Positions 34,911-44,228 are shown, counted from the first letter of the stretch. The stretch is DNA of 64,000 bases from Clostridiales bacterium (GCA_016278505.1 JADQBQ010000032.1:62001-126000), one strand, 5' to 3'. Translations and numbers: made by a program. Notes: generated by a model from the sequence alone, not told the origin.

Positions 34911-35720
34911 TTAAGGTGCCTCAACGTGAGCAGGTGGGGTGGAAAAAACTTTAACGGCATTGTCTTCGTTAATCGGTCCCGCAGTGGCATCAGGCTGTTC
35001 ACTAAAATACTTTACTATACCCGCGTAAATAGCATACGCTACTTTGCTCTGATAAGACGGATCTGTTAACAGTTTACCCTCTTTAGGATTGGTGATGAAT
35101 CCTATCTCTACTATCGTTGCCGGCATTTTAGCCTCTCTTAGTATATAATAATCAACCTCTTTAGCCTTGCGGTGATTATTTCCCAGTATTCTAACCAGCT
35201 CTGCCTGGATTGTTTCTGCTAAAATTTTACTCTCCTTCGCACCAGGTTGGGCAAATACTTGTGCTCCATGTTCCCCCGGGCCTGACCGAAAACTATTAAC
35301 GTGTATGCTTATAAACAGTTGGGCATTACGACTATTGGCCGTTTTTATGCGCGCATTGAGGTCTTCCCTCTTCCATGATAAAAACTTTTTTCCTCCGGGG
35401 TTAGTAAGTTCAGTGTCAGTTTCCCTGGTAGGGATAACCACCGCTCCCGCTTGTGCTAATATGGTGCTTAATTTTCTGGATACCCCTAGTGTAATTTCTT
35501 TCTCTATGATATCTCCCTTCACTACGCCCGGGTCCTTACCCCCGTGGCCGGCATCCACAACAATTACTTTATTTGCCACCGACCAGGACATTGTCTCCAC
35601 ATTTCTGTTTTCCAAACGCGAAGAAATAAATATCATTATAAATACAGCAGCGCATAAAAAAAAGGCCGCTTTAAGCAGGAACTTAACATTTATTTTAAAC
35701 GTGCGCATAAATAAAGACAT
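34911..35720 (-). CDS. cwlD: N-acetylmuramoyl-L-alanine amidase, CwlD-like (spore cortex)
   Basis: A zinc amidase (Amidase_3) of 269 residues with one N-terminal membrane helix (about 15-34). Zinc ligands lie in VVDAGHGGKDPG (near 54-65), IIEKEITL, ISIHVNS and the catalytic VEIGFITNPKEG. CwlD makes muramic-delta-lactam in the spore cortex, which germination enzymes recognise. ATG follows GAGGGGG. It lies alone between convergent and divergent terminators. A palindrome CATAATAAATATTATG lies 30 bp upstream. Other Amidase_3 enzymes are possible, but size and single helix favour CwlD. Confidence 0.87.
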   Translation of the reverse strand: MSLFMRTFKINVKFLLKAAFFLCAAVFIMIFISSRLENRNVETMSWSVANKVIVVDAGHGGKDPGVVKGDIIEKEITLGVSRKLSTILAQAGAVVIPTRETDTELTNPGGKKFLSWKREDLNARIKTANSRNAQLFISIHVNSFRSGPGEHGAQVFAQPGAKESKILAETIQAELVRILGNNHRKAKEVDYYILREAKMPATIVEIGFITNPKEGKLLTDPSYQSKVAYAIYAGIVKYFSEQPDATAGPINEDNAVKVFSTPPAHVEAP

Positions 35721-35749
35721 AAAAATTACCCCCTCTGCCGGCTTTTGAC

Positions 35750-35765
35750 CATAATAAATATTATG
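35750..35765. promoter_or_regulatory. A/T palindrome upstream of cwlD
   Basis: Perfect 16-bp palindrome CATAATAAATATTATG, 30 bp before the cwlD start. On the minus strand it contains CATAATAT, which fits the sigma-E -10 (CATAnnnT), but no convincing -35 is seen. Confidence 0.35.
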
Positions 35766-35828
35766 CCGGGGGGGAGCATTTCAGTAATAGAAAGTGTTTT
35801 TTAAAAAGACGATAAACAAAGTCCTCAA

Positions 35829-35859
35829 ATAAAAAAAGGAGGAAGTCTCCTCCTTTTTT
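35829..35859. terminator. Intrinsic terminator ending the ribosomal gene run (after rpsI)
   Basis: AAAAAAAGGAGGA / TCCTCCTTTTTTT with a short loop, symmetric and so usable from both sides; it touches the rpsI stop codon. Confidence 0.9.
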
Positions 35860-36251
35860 TAACGCTTTGAAAATTGTGGTGCCTTGCGGGCCTTTTTCAA
35901 ACCGTACTTTCTGCGTTCCTTCATTCTTGGATCTCTGGTAAGAAAACCGGCCTTTTTCAACGAAGGCCGCATATTAGGATCGGCTTCTACAAGGGCTCTG
36001 GCAATACCTAACAAAACAGCTCCGGCCTGCCCGCTCTTTCCACCGCCTATAACTGTAGCCTTAACGTCAAAACGTTCTGCCGCACCAACTGCTACCAACG
36101 GCTGGCGCACTGTAACCTCAAGAGTTCTACGACCGAAATATGCATCGGCTGATTTATTATTAACTGTCACTTTACCTTCGCCGGGAACCAGATAAACCCT
36201 TGCAACAGCATCTTTCCTGCGTCCCGTGCCATAAAATTGAACCTGGGCCAC
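35859..36251 (-). CDS. rpsI: 30S ribosomal protein S9
   Basis: A 130-residue small-subunit protein. It begins [19 protein letters not shown], and its basic tail ends KAPQFSKR, the K-R end that reaches the P-site tRNA. It lies 14 bp after rplM and ends at the terminator, closing a two-gene operon with its own promoter at 36774. Confidence 0.97.
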   Translation of the reverse strand: MAQVQFYGTGRRKDAVARVYLVPGEGKVTVNNKSADAYFGRRTLEVTVRQPLVAVGAAERFDVKATVIGGGKSGQAGAVLLGIARALVEADPNMRPSLKKAGFLTRDPRMKERRKYGLKKARKAPQFSKR

Positions 36252-36265
36252 TTAGCAATACCTCC

Positions 36266-36694
36266 TTACGCTTCCCATACTTCAGGTTGTTGAGCCTGAT
36301 GTGGATGTTCAGAACCGCGATAAATCTTTAATTTCTTGGCCAGGCTATCACCGAGCCGGTTATGAGGAAGCATCCCCTCAACAGCCTTACGTACTGCCTT
36401 CTCAGGGTTCTTCTCCATTAATGTCTTGTAATCCATAGATTTAATTCCGCCGGGAAAGCCGCTATGTCTGTACATGTGCTTTTGCTGTAATTTATTTCCT
36501 GTAAGGCGAACTTTATCTGCATTAATAATAACTACAAAATCACCGGCATCGACATGCGGTGTAAATTGAGGCTTGTGTTTGCCCCGCAGAATGCTGGCGA
36601 CTTGAGTAGCTAAACGTCCAAGTACTTTGTCACTGGCATCAATAACGTACCATTTACGTTCTACTTCTGCGGACTTTGCCATGTATGTTTTCAT
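36266..36694 (-). CDS. rplM: 50S ribosomal protein L13
   Basis: A 142-residue large-subunit assembly protein, with the family stretches [28 protein letters not shown] and [12 protein letters not shown] follows GGGAGGG. It is preceded by a promoter and a 9-bp hairpin leader, suggesting autogenous control of rplM-rpsI. Confidence 0.97.
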   Translation of the reverse strand: MKTYMAKSAEVERKWYVIDASDKVLGRLATQVASILRGKHKPQFTPHVDAGDFVVIINADKVRLTGNKLQQKHMYRHSGFPGGIKSMDYKTLMEKNPEKAVRKAVEGMLPHNRLGDSLAKKLKIYRGSEHPHQAQQPEVWEA

Positions 36695-36729
36695 ATTTTA
36701 ATTTTCCCTCCCATTACGCACGTGCTGCA

Positions 36730-36763
36730 GTGATTACGGTTGGGGGCTCAACAACGTAATCAC
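36730..36763 (-). promoter_or_regulatory. Ribosomal-protein leader hairpin (L13-leader-like)
   Basis: GTGATTACG and CGTAATCAC form a perfect 9-bp stem, extended by GTTG/CAAC past a 2-base bulge, close to the predicted 5' end of the rplM mRNA. Position and size fit the L13 leader element of Firmicutes; the match to that family was not computed. Confidence 0.55.
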
Positions 36764-36773
36764 CCACTTAAAC

Positions 36774-36802
36774 ATTTTATTACATGGGTTTTCCAGTGTC
36801 AA
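36774..36802 (-). promoter_or_regulatory. Promoter of rplM-rpsI
   Basis: On the minus strand, a perfect TTGACA (36797-36802), 17-bp spacer and TAAAAT (36774-36779). Confidence 0.8.
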
Positions 36803-36813
36803 GAAACCATTTC

Positions 36814-36861
36814 AAAAAAGCGTGCTCCATTAGCTTTTTAATCAACTTTCCGCGCTTTTTA
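36814..36861 (-). terminator. Intrinsic terminator after truA
   Basis: AAAAAGCG and CGCTTTTTT arms around a 30-base loop, T-run on the minus strand; it separates truA from the rplM promoter. Confidence 0.65.
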
Positions 36862-36864
36862 AAG

Positions 36865-37611
36865 TCAATTGTAGTAAACCTTCTCCAGGAAAAGACCCCT
36901 GCCCGGTACTGTTGGTCCGGCAGCTGTCCGGTCCCGTGCAGCAATAGTATCGCTCATGCTTGCAGGAGAGCGCTTGCCCTGACCGATCTCTAACAGTGTG
37001 CCTGTTATTATGCGGACCATGTTGTATAAGAAGCCGTCACCGGAAAGAGAGAAGTGAATGACATTTGATTCCCGGTAGACCGAGGTCTGAAAAATGGTGC
37101 GGACAGTATTCCTCACCGGAGAATTTGCAGCTTGAAAAGTTTTAAAGTCGTGAGTTCCTTCCAGGAATGCGGCTGCCTTTGCCATGGCCGCGGTGTCCAG
37201 AAAGGACGGCATATAATGACTGTAACGGTTTTCAAAAGGTGAGGGTATGTTATGGTTATAGACGCGATAAAGGTAAGTTTTTCCCTGAGCCGAAAAACGT
37301 GCGTGAAAATCTGGTGCAGCATCTTCTGCTTTTACCGCTGCTATATCGTTAGGCAAAGCACCGTTTATAGCCAGGGGCAGTCTTTCCGTGGGTACAGGCC
37401 AGTTTGTGCAGTCAAAATTTACGACCTGCCCCCGGGCATGGACTCCCGAATCTGTGCGCCCCGCACCATACACCTGTATGCAGCTGCCTGCCATTTTGGA
37501 CAGTGCTGCTTCCAGTACTTCCTGTATGGTGGGCAGCCCTGTTCCCCGCTGTTCCTGAAAACCATAGTAGTCCGTACCATCATAGGCAACAGTCAACTTA
37601 ATATTCCGCAC
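36865..37611 (-). CDS. truA: tRNA pseudouridine synthase A
   Basis: Makes pseudouridine at positions 38-40 of tRNA anticodon arms. The catalytic aspartate is in GAGRTDSGVHARGQ (near residue 52), and DGFLYNMVRIITGTLLEIG near 203-221 is also typical. The start chosen is GTG at 37611 (VRNIKLTVAYDGT), behind GGGGGTGG; a TTG at 37626 is in frame. Length 248. It follows the ECF transporter genes, as in many Firmicutes, but a 489-bp repeat-rich gap lies between. Confidence 0.95.
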   Translation of the reverse strand: MRNIKLTVAYDGTDYYGFQEQRGTGLPTIQEVLEAALSKMAGSCIQVYGAGRTDSGVHARGQVVNFDCTNWPVPTERLPLAINGALPNDIAAVKAEDAAPDFHARFSAQGKTYLYRVYNHNIPSPFENRYSHYMPSFLDTAAMAKAAAFLEGTHDFKTFQAANSPVRNTVRTIFQTSVYRESNVIHFSLSGDGFLYNMVRIITGTLLEIGQGKRSPASMSDTIAARDRTAAGPTVPGRGLFLEKVYYN

Positions 37612-37644
37612 CCGGCCCACCCCCAAACATGAAAAATATTGACG

Positions 37645-38032
37645 GGATTTAAAGCTTTGGGTATTTCTTTGGGGTCTTCTCCTTTGACGGGATTGACGGG
37701 ATTTTCGGGATAGAGATTAAAACAAAGAGAAAAAAAGGCAAACACATTAGACAGGATTACAGGATTTGCAGGATGCATTAGGGTTCTGCTTTGGGGTCTT
37801 AAAAAACATTTTCAAATTATTTGTTTAATATATTGGACAGGCAATAACAAAATAGAATTCATATTTGGTTTCTCTTTACAAAAAGATTAATAAATAAATT
37901 TCATTTCGATTCAATCTCATAAGTATAAGTCATTGTTTTCAATTAATAGTGCTCTTTTAAAACCATGAATTATCTACGCTCTCAAAGTAGATCCTGCTCA
38001 AAAAAAATCCTGCAAATCCTGTTAATCCTGTC
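37645..38032. repeat. GACGGGAT/GACAGGAT repeat cluster between ecfT and truA
   Basis: Contains, in order: GACGGGATTTAAAGC with TGGGTATTTCTTTGGGGTCTT (the inverse of the module at 5769 and 6187), the ~90-bp module inverted relative to 24033-24128 (37683-37774), and a complementary block ATCCTGCAAATCCTGTTAA...CCTGTC (38007-38032). The gap 37612-38100 has no gene that I can support; its middle is A/T-rich. Confidence 0.75.
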
Positions 38033-38100
38033 AAAAAACAACCCCCAAGGAATACCCTAAATGTTTTCCAAAAAGGAATACCCTAAGATTCCCCAAATCC

Positions 38101-38931
38101 CTACCCCAAAATGTTTTTAATCAATCCCCCGTACTCAATCAAAACAACACCTACAGTAAGAGCAAAACTAGCCGCCAGTGCCGCCCAGTCCCGGGGGTAG
38201 AAGCGCAGTACCTGCATCCTGGTGCGGTGCGCGCCGGGCCTGTAACACCGGGCCTCCATAGCTTCGGAGAGCTCATCGGCCCGTCTTAAGATTCCTGCCA
38301 CCACGGGTAACAGCAAAGGCAGCAGATTCTTAAACTGCCGGAATATATTACGGCTACCGAAGCCGGCCCCTCTTGACTGCTGGGCAATTATCACCGTCTG
38401 AAACTCCTGCAGCATCAAGGGAATAAAGCTTATGGCTATTCCCATCATCATGGCCAACTGGCTCACCGGCATTCCTATCCGCTCCAGCGGGCGCAGGATC
38501 TTTTCCAAACCGGCACTAAGGTTGATAGATGTAGTGGTGTAAGTAACCAGAGTGCTCAGGATGACTACTACCACCAGGCGCCAACTCAAGAGGCCTCCGG
38601 ACTCTAGACCTTCCCTGGTTACGGTTAACCCGCCAAGCTCCAGCACAATTTCTCCCGGAACGGAAAAGGCTTGCACCAAAAAGCTTAGCAGTACTATCAG
38701 ATAAATAAATCGCAGACTTTTTAAAAAATGCCCCCATGCTACACCCGATAAGCCCAAAAGAAGTATGGCAGTTAGGCTGTAGGTTAAAAAACTTACCGGT
38801 GATGCCGCAACTAGTGTGCCCATAATTAATATCAAAGAACTGAATATTTTGGTTCGGGGATCCAGGTTATGTATAAGGGAATTTCCCGGCACATAGCTGC
38901 CCAGGGTAAGTCCTTCAAACACCGTGCCCAC
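38101..38931 (-). CDS. ecfT: Energy-coupling factor transporter transmembrane protein
   Basis: The shared membrane subunit of ECF vitamin importers, 276 residues with about six membrane segments. The coupling motifs that clamp the ATPases are visible (QQSRGAGFGSR near 182-192 and MEARCYRPGAHRT near 225-237; Ala-Arg-Gly type). It overlaps the ATPase gene upstream by 17 nt. Substrate-binding S components are not here, so it is a general module. Confidence 0.93.
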   Translation of the reverse strand: MGTVFEGLTLGSYVPGNSLIHNLDPRTKIFSSLILIMGTLVAASPVSFLTYSLTAILLLGLSGVAWGHFLKSLRFIYLIVLLSFLVQAFSVPGEIVLELGGLTVTREGLESGGLLSWRLVVVVILSTLVTYTTTSINLSAGLEKILRPLERIGMPVSQLAMMMGIAISFIPLMLQEFQTVIIAQQSRGAGFGSRNIFRQFKNLLPLLLPVVAGILRRADELSEAMEARCYRPGAHRTRMQVLRFYPRDWAALAASFALTVGVVLIEYGGLIKNILG

Positions 38932-39787
38932 CCCGGTTGCAGTAAATATTCATAATTTCTGCCGCCGCCTGTTCCACAGTATATTCTTCAGATACCTGGT
39001 AACCTCTTTCCGCCAGTGAATGCAGAATTCGGGTGGCAAACGGTACTTCCAATCCCATTGACTCTAACTCAAGGGCTGATAAAAATATGTCCCGTACGGG
39101 TGCACAGGCCTTAACTGCCCCTTTATCCATAACCATTACCCTGTCGGATACAGCCGCAGCGTCATCCATGTTGTGAGTAATTAATATCACTGTCATCCCC
39201 CGGTTTTTATGCAGTCCCTGCAACTGCCTAAGAAGCATCTTGCGGCCTGACGGGTCAAGACCGGCCAACGGCTCGTCCAACACCAGAATTGACGGAAACA
39301 ACGCCACTACTCCCGCTATGGCTACCCGCCGTTTCTCTCCGCCACTGAGTGTAAATGGAGATAAGCTGCCTACCTCCCCCACATCCAGGCCTACTAAGTC
39401 AAGAGCCCTTCCAACTGCCTGTTCAATTTCTTGTCTCGATAAATTGAGGTTTCTTGGTCCGAAGGCCACGTCGTCAAATACCGTGGCTTCAAAAAGCTGC
39501 TTCTCCGGGTGCTGCATCACCAGACCCACTTCCTGCCAGAGCCTCGCTTTTACTTTTCGCTTACTGGTATCTTTTCCGTTAACAAGCACCTTACCCTTTA
39601 CGGGTAATAAAACTCCGTTACAATGCTTTGCTAGAGTGGATTTTCCACTGCCGGAAGCACCTACTACCGAAATTAACTCACCTTTTGTTATTGCTACGGA
39701 AACACATTTCAGGGCCTGCACCATGCTGCGTGGTCCCATACTATATGAATAGCTGACGTTTTTAAATTCCAGACAATTATAGGACAT
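38915..39787 (-). CDS. ecfA2: Energy-coupling factor transporter ATPase EcfA2
   Basis: The second ATPase of the ECF module, 290 residues. Walker A GASGSGKST, signature LSGGEKRRVAIAG, and Walker B LVLDEPLAGLDPSG are present. The start is taken at ATG 39787 (MSYNCLEFKNVSYSY), overlapping the end of ecfA1 by 11 nt; a longer frame exists but lies in ecfA1. It pairs with EcfA1 and EcfT, using ATP to drive vitamin uptake. Confidence 0.92.
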   Translation of the reverse strand: MSYNCLEFKNVSYSYSMGPRSMVQALKCVSVAITKGELISVVGASGSGKSTLAKHCNGVLLPVKGKVLVNGKDTSKRKVKARLWQEVGLVMQHPEKQLFEATVFDDVAFGPRNLNLSRQEIEQAVGRALDLVGLDVGEVGSLSPFTLSGGEKRRVAIAGVVALFPSILVLDEPLAGLDPSGRKMLLRQLQGLHKNRGMTVILITHNMDDAAAVSDRVMVMDKGAVKACAPVRDIFLSALELESMGLEVPFATRILHSLAERGYQVSEEYTVEQAAAEIMNIYCNRGGHGV

Positions 39788-40640
39788 AGGACAACTTTTC
39801 CACCAAGTTCTCCGCGGACAATATATGTTCACTTTGCGGCAGGCAGAGTCCGTTTTTCTCGAGCAAAAGCGTCAGTTGCCGTGCAGCGGGGAGCTCCAGC
39901 CCCAGGCCCTCAAGGTATTCCCGGCGGGAGAAAACTTTTGGTACCGTATCGTCGAGGCTTAGATGGCCGTTATCCATTACCCATACCCTGTGGGCCATAA
40001 TGGCTTCTTCCATGAAATGTGTAACCAACACAATAGCGGTTTGTTGTTCATGGTTCACTCTAACCAGTAAGTCCATTATTAAGCGCCGGTTACGCGGGTC
40101 AAGCATGGATGTAGGTTCATCCAGTACAATGCATTTAGGCTGCATGGCCAAAATGCCGGCAAAGGCCAGAAGCTGCTTTTGACCTCCGGACAAGGTATGG
40201 GGCGGGCGGTACGCCAGCTCTTCCAGCCCCACCCAATCCAGGGCGTCAGCTACCCGCTTGCGCACCTCTTCAGGTGTAATACCCAGGTTTTCCGGGCCGA
40301 AAGCAACATCTTCTTCCACTATTGCAGCAGCCACCTGGTTATCAGGGTTTTGAAAAACCATACCTACTAGGCGCCGAATATCCCAAACATGGTCAGGTTG
40401 CGCCGTATCCATCCCGGCAACCCGCACTTCCCCTCCAGTAGGAATAAGAAGCGCGTTCAAGTGCCTGGCCAACGTGGATTTACCTGAACCGTTGGCACCA
40501 ATAACGGCGATAAAATCACCGGGGGAAATGTTTGCGGATACACCTTGCAAAGCCTTGCGCTGCGTGCCGCCGTTTTGCCCGTAGACATAGTCAAGCCCCT
40601 TTAATGAAATTAAGGGTTTTTCTTTTTCTTTGCCGGTCAC
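39777..40640 (-). CDS. ecfA1: Energy-coupling factor transporter ATPase EcfA1
   Basis: An ABC ATPase of 287 residues: Walker A GANGSGKST near 43-51, Q-loop MVFQNPDNQ, signature LSGGQKQLLAFAG and Walker B IVLDEPTSMLDPRN. It follows rplQ by about 75 bp containing a hairpin, the common position of ecfA genes in Firmicutes. It acts as a heterodimer with EcfA2. Confidence 0.94.
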   Translation of the reverse strand: MTGKEKEKPLISLKGLDYVYGQNGGTQRKALQGVSANISPGDFIAVIGANGSGKSTLARHLNALLIPTGGEVRVAGMDTAQPDHVWDIRRLVGMVFQNPDNQVAAAIVEEDVAFGPENLGITPEEVRKRVADALDWVGLEELAYRPPHTLSGGQKQLLAFAGILAMQPKCIVLDEPTSMLDPRNRRLIMDLLVRVNHEQQTAIVLVTHFMEEAIMAHRVWVMDNGHLSLDDTVPKVFSRREYLEGLGLELPAARQLTLLLEKNGLCLPQSEHILSAENLVEKLSYVL

Positions 40641-40686
40641 CGTTTCACACTCTCCCCTAAACCTTCCCTACCCCAAATACCAAGAA

Positions 40687-40707
40687 GGAAATCCCATAGG
40701 GATTTCC
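40687..40707. other. 9-bp hairpin between rplQ and ecfA1
   Basis: GGAAATCCC-ATA-GGGATTTCC, a perfect stem without a T-run on the minus strand. It could be a weak terminator or an mRNA-processing/stability stem between the ribosomal and ECF genes. Confidence 0.5.
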
Positions 40708-40717
40708 CTTGACACAA

Positions 40718-41056
40718 CTATACTAATTCCAAAATAACAATTTTTGCGGCATCACCCTGGCGGTAACCCATTTTTATAATACGGGTGTACCCACCAGAGC
40801 GATCATCATACTTAGGACCAATAGTATCAAAAAGTTTGCGAACAACATTCTCATCATATACAAACCGGAGTGCCTGTCTTCTGGCTGCCAAATCACCACG
40901 TTTGGCCAAAGTAATCATTTTGTCGGCAATACTTTTGACCTCTTTGGCCCGAGTCTCCGTTGTTTTTATCCGCTCATCTTTGATTAGGGAGGTCACCAAG
41001 TTGCGCAACATTGCTTGCCGGTGACTGGTATTTCGCCCCAGTTTTCTATAGCCCAT
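40718..41056 (-). CDS. rplQ: 50S ribosomal protein L17
   Basis: A 112-residue protein beginning [16 protein letters not shown], lining the outside of the exit-tunnel region. ATG at 41056 follows AAAGGAGG with 7-nt spacing; GTG two codons earlier is too close. It ends the alpha cluster, 14 bp after rpoA. Confidence 0.97.
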   Translation of the reverse strand: MGYRKLGRNTSHRQAMLRNLVTSLIKDERIKTTETRAKEVKSIADKMITLAKRGDLAARRQALRFVYDENVVRKLFDTIGPKYDDRSGGYTRIIKMGYRQGDAAKIVILELV

Positions 41057-41070
41057 GGCCACCCCTCCTT

Positions 41071-42018
41071 TTATTCATCTTCTTGGCGCAAAGATAATCC
41101 TAATTCATTAAGCTTATTAATAACTTCTTCCAGGGACTTTTTCCCCAGGTTACGAACCTTCATCATGTCTTCTTCATCACGCTCGACCAGCTCACCCAAT
41201 GCGTTAATGCCGGCCCGTTTGAGGCAGTTGTAAGACCTTACACTTAGATCTAACTCCTCAATTGTCATCTCTAAAAGTTTATCTTTTTGCTCTTCTTCTT
41301 TCTCCACCATGATCTCTACATCATCAGTGCTTTCAGTAAGACCGGTAAATAAATTTAGATGTTCGGCCATGACCCGGGCACTCAAGCTTACCGCTTCGTC
41401 TGGCCTAATGCTGCCGTCTGTCCAAACCTCAAGGGTCAATTTGTCATAGTCAGTACGCTGTCCAACCCTGGTATTTTCCACATTATAATTGACTCTGGTG
41501 ACTGGAGTAAAGATCGAATCAACCGGTATTACCCCGATAACATGGTCTCCCTGTTTATTCTTCTCCGCCGATACATAACCCCGGCCCTTACTCACCTGAA
41601 TCTCCATGGATAAATTAGTATTGCTATCCAGGGTGGCGATTTCCAATTCCGGGTTAAGAATATCCACATCTGCATCTGATATTATATCTGCTGCTGTAAC
41701 AGTCTTCTCGCCACTGGTATCTATCCTGATAGTTTTCTCATCGTCGATATACATCTTAAGGGAAAGACTCTTTAAATTAAGGATAATATCGGTTACATCC
41801 TCGCGCACTCCGGGTATAGTAGAAAACTCATGTAGAACCCCTTCTATTTTCACAGAAGTTACGGCCGCCCCAGGAAGAGAGGAAAGCAAAATTCTGCGCA
41901 AGGAATTACCCAAAGTAATGCCATATCCCCGCTCCAAGGGCTCAACCACAAACTTGCCGTAATTCCCTTCCGGGTTTATTTCTACTACCTCTATATTAGG
42001 CTTCTCAATTTCCAACAT
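41071..42018 (-). CDS. rpoA: DNA-directed RNA polymerase subunit alpha
   Basis: A 315-residue subunit that dimerises to start RNA polymerase assembly. The N-terminal domain (about 1-230) holds [18 protein letters not shown] Glu-rich linker leads to the C-terminal domain (about 248-310, [15 protein letters not shown]), which contacts UP elements and activators. It lies between rpsD and rplQ. Confidence 0.98.
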   Translation of the reverse strand: MLEIEKPNIEVVEINPEGNYGKFVVEPLERGYGITLGNSLRRILLSSLPGAAVTSVKIEGVLHEFSTIPGVREDVTDIILNLKSLSLKMYIDDEKTIRIDTSGEKTVTAADIISDADVDILNPELEIATLDSNTNLSMEIQVSKGRGYVSAEKNKQGDHVIGVIPVDSIFTPVTRVNYNVENTRVGQRTDYDKLTLEVWTDGSIRPDEAVSLSARVMAEHLNLFTGLTESTDDVEIMVEKEEEQKDKLLEMTIEELDLSVRSYNCLKRAGINALGELVERDEEDMMKVRNLGKKSLEEVINKLNELGLSLRQEDE

Positions 42019-42063
42019 ACTACGGTAAACCCCTCCTTGGGCCGGACTAGGCTTCTTCCCATA

Positions 42064-42690
42064 TTACTTGGAATACAGCTCCACAATGAGGTGTTCCTCG
42101 ACAGGAGCGTCAACTTGTTCCCGGGTAGGAAGCGCTAACACTCGCCCCTTAGCCTCTTCTGCGTCATATTCAACCCAGGCCGGCGGAGTTTGTTCTGCGG
42201 CACGCTCCATAAGCTCTTTGAAGCGCGGAAACTCCTTACTGCGTTCTTTTATGGTGATTTCGTCCCCAGCCTTTACCAAAAAAGAAGGTATATCGGTTTT
42301 CCGCCCGTTTACGGCAAAATGTCCGTGCCTTACGAGCTGGCGTGCTTCAGAGCGAGAAGCTCCCAGTCCCAGCCTATAAACAACATTATCCAGCCTTCTT
42401 TCCAGTAACCGTAACAGGTTCTCACCGGTTACGCCGGGCTGGCTGTTTGCCCGGTCATAATAATTAGCAAACTGCCTTTCCAATACGCCGTAAAAACGTT
42501 TGGCCTTTTGTTTTTCCCTCAGCTGCAGGCCGTATTCGGAAACCTTCTTGCGTCTTTGGCCGTGCTGACCGGGGGCATAGTTTCTACGTTCTATACCACA
42601 CTTACCGGTATAACACCGGTCACCTTTTAAATATAGTTTTAAGCCTTCTCGACGGCATTTTTTACACTGTGCACCAGTATCTCTAGCCAT
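42064..42690 (-). CDS. rpsD: 30S ribosomal protein S4 (zinc form)
   Basis: A 208-residue assembly-initiating protein with an S4 RNA-binding domain ([27 protein letters not shown]). The N-terminus keeps four cysteines (CKKC...RCYTGKC, residues 9-32), the zinc-binding form. It also lies in the alpha cluster, where S4 can repress translation in other bacteria. Confidence 0.98.
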   Translation of the reverse strand: MARDTGAQCKKCRREGLKLYLKGDRCYTGKCGIERRNYAPGQHGQRRKKVSEYGLQLREKQKAKRFYGVLERQFANYYDRANSQPGVTGENLLRLLERRLDNVVYRLGLGASRSEARQLVRHGHFAVNGRKTDIPSFLVKAGDEITIKERSKEFPRFKELMERAAEQTPPAWVEYDAEEAKGRVLALPTREQVDAPVEEHLIVELYSK

Positions 42691-42715
42691 ATCTCTTTAA
42701 CCTGCACCTCCTTCT

Positions 42716-43108
42716 TTATACCCTGCGCCGCTTCGGTGGACGACAACCGTTATGCGGAATGGGCGTTACATCTCTGATCAAGCTTACTTCCAAGCCCGCA
42801 GCCTGCAGTGCACGAATTGCGGCCTCACGGCCGGCACCCGGGCCCTTAACGGCAACCTCTAACTGTTTCATGCCGTGATTCTGGGCCTCCTTGGCAGCTT
42901 TTTCGGCGGCCATTTGCGCGGCAAAGGGAGTGCTCTTTCTGGAGCCTTTAAACCCTACCATACCGGCACTGGCCCATGCAATTGCATTACCTTTAATATC
43001 ACTTATAGTGATAATTGTATTATTAAAGGTGGACTTGATACTCGCCACACCCTGCTCAATATTTTTACGTTCCCGCTTTTTGGTCCTTCTGGCGGTTCTG
43101 CGAGCCAC
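42716..43108 (-). CDS. rpsK: 30S ribosomal protein S11
   Basis: A 130-residue platform protein with the family stretch [22 protein letters not shown], ending [14 protein letters not shown]. It lies between rpsM and rpsD in the alpha cluster. Confidence 0.98.
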   Translation of the reverse strand: MARRTARRTKKRERKNIEQGVASIKSTFNNTIITISDIKGNAIAWASAGMVGFKGSRKSTPFAAQMAAEKAAKEAQNHGMKQLEVAVKGPGAGREAAIRALQAAGLEVSLIRDVTPIPHNGCRPPKRRRV

Positions 43109-43126
43109 ACTTTACCCCCCTTTTTC

Positions 43127-43498
43127 TTACTTCTTCCTTCGTATACCTACCGTTTTCTTTGGTCCCTTACGGGTACGGGCATTTGTCTTTGTGCGCTGCC
43201 CACGAAGGGGCATTCCACGGCGGTGACGAAGACCCCTGTAGCAGCCAATCTCAATCAGCCGCTTAATATTCAAAGAAATTTCCCTACGCAGGTCGCCTTC
43301 AACAGTATAGTTCTTTTCTATTGCATCACGAAGCTTATTGATCTCTTCTTCAGTGAGATCCTTTATCCGGGTATTCGGGTTTATACCTACTTGGTCCAAT
43401 ATCTTGTTTGAGATAGTTCGCCCCACACCGTAAATATACGTTAGGCCGACTTCCACCCGCTTATCCCTGGGTAGGTCAACACCAGCAATACGTGCCAT
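43127..43498 (-). CDS. rpsM: 30S ribosomal protein S13
   Basis: A 123-residue head protein that contacts the P-site tRNA and forms bridges to the large subunit. It begins [24 protein letters not shown], with [24 protein letters not shown] near the C-terminus. It follows rpmJ. Confidence 0.98.
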   Translation of the reverse strand: MARIAGVDLPRDKRVEVGLTYIYGVGRTISNKILDQVGINPNTRIKDLTEEEINKLRDAIEKNYTVEGDLRREISLNIKRLIEIGCYRGLRHRRGMPLRGQRTKTNARTRKGPKKTVGIRRKK

Positions 43499-43518
43499 TA
43501 CCTTTTACACCTCCAGTA

Positions 43519-43632
43519 CTACCCCTGCCTTTGTTTGTGTTTCGGGTTTTCACAGATAATCATTATTTTTCCTTTGCGCTTAATTATTTTACACTTTTCA
43601 CAAATGGGTTTTACCGAAGGCTTAACCTTCAT
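43519..43632 (-). CDS. rpmJ: 50S ribosomal protein L36 (zinc form)
   Basis: A 37-residue protein, too short for many gene finders: [19 protein letters not shown], then [11 protein letters not shown]. The CxxC...C...H pattern is the zinc-ribbon form. The ATG follows AAGGAGG. It lies between infA and rpsM, its usual place. Confidence 0.96.
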   Translation of the reverse strand: MKVKPSVKPICEKCKIIKRKGKIMIICENPKHKQRQG

Positions 43633-43670
43633 ACCAGAACCCTCCTTAAAAACTGCCCACGGTCATTATT

Positions 43671-43889
43671 TTATTTATAACGATAAACAATACGACCTCT
43701 CTTCAAATCGTAAGGAGACAGTTCAACCAGAACCCTGTCTCCAGGTAGAATGCGAATAAAGTTCATCCGTATTTTGCCGCTCACGTGAGCCAAAACCTTA
43801 TGACCGTTTTCCAGCTCTACACGAAACATAGCATTCGGCAAAGGCTCAACTACGGTACCCTCAACTTCTATGACATCCTGTTTTGCCAT
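43671..43889 (-). CDS. infA: Translation initiation factor IF-1
   Basis: A 72-residue OB-fold protein that occupies the A site during initiation; [24 protein letters not shown] and [21 protein letters not shown] are typical. It lies between the KOW-domain gene and rpmJ. Confidence 0.98.
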   Translation of the reverse strand: MAKQDVIEVEGTVVEPLPNAMFRVELENGHKVLAHVSGKIRMNFIRILPGDRVLVELSPYDLKRGRIVYRYK

Positions 43890-43916
43890 CAGGTTAAAGA
43901 AACCCCCTTAACATGG

Positions 43917-44195
43917 TTAACCTTCCAGGCCGACCACAAGATTCTTAATAGCCCTATCCACCTCAACGTTGGTCACCCTTTTATCCTCAAGAAGTTTTTG
44001 GGCCAGATCCTCAGCTACCAAGTTATATTTCTTCAGGTGCTTAATATTCTTCTTCTTGGGAGCCTGCACTTTCCTCATGTATCCGTCGGCCACACTTACT
44101 ATACCGCCGTTTCTTTCCATCGCCAGGAAGTATTTGCCTTTATCCCTCCCGGCTGTAGATTGAACCAGCTGCCCAGGAAGTATATCCTGCGTCAA
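43917..44195 (-). CDS. KOW-domain (L14e-like) RNA-binding protein
   Basis: A small basic protein of about 92 residues. The N-terminal half is a KOW-type barrel (LPGQLVQSTAGRDKGKYFLAM), like archaeal/eukaryotic L14e, and the rest is helical and basic (KKKNIKHLKKYN). Start taken as TTG 44195, about 10 nt after GGAGG; GTG at 44207 is in frame but touches the site. Its place between map and infA is common in clostridia. A ribosome-associated role is inferred; the function is not established. Confidence 0.83.
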   Translation of the reverse strand: MTQDILPGQLVQSTAGRDKGKYFLAMERNGGIVSVADGYMRKVQAPKKKNIKHLKKYNLVAEDLAQKLLEDKRVTNVEVDRAIKNLVVGLEG

Positions 44196-44228
44196 CAGGC
44201 AAACCACCTCCGAAAGCCACCCGCGCTC

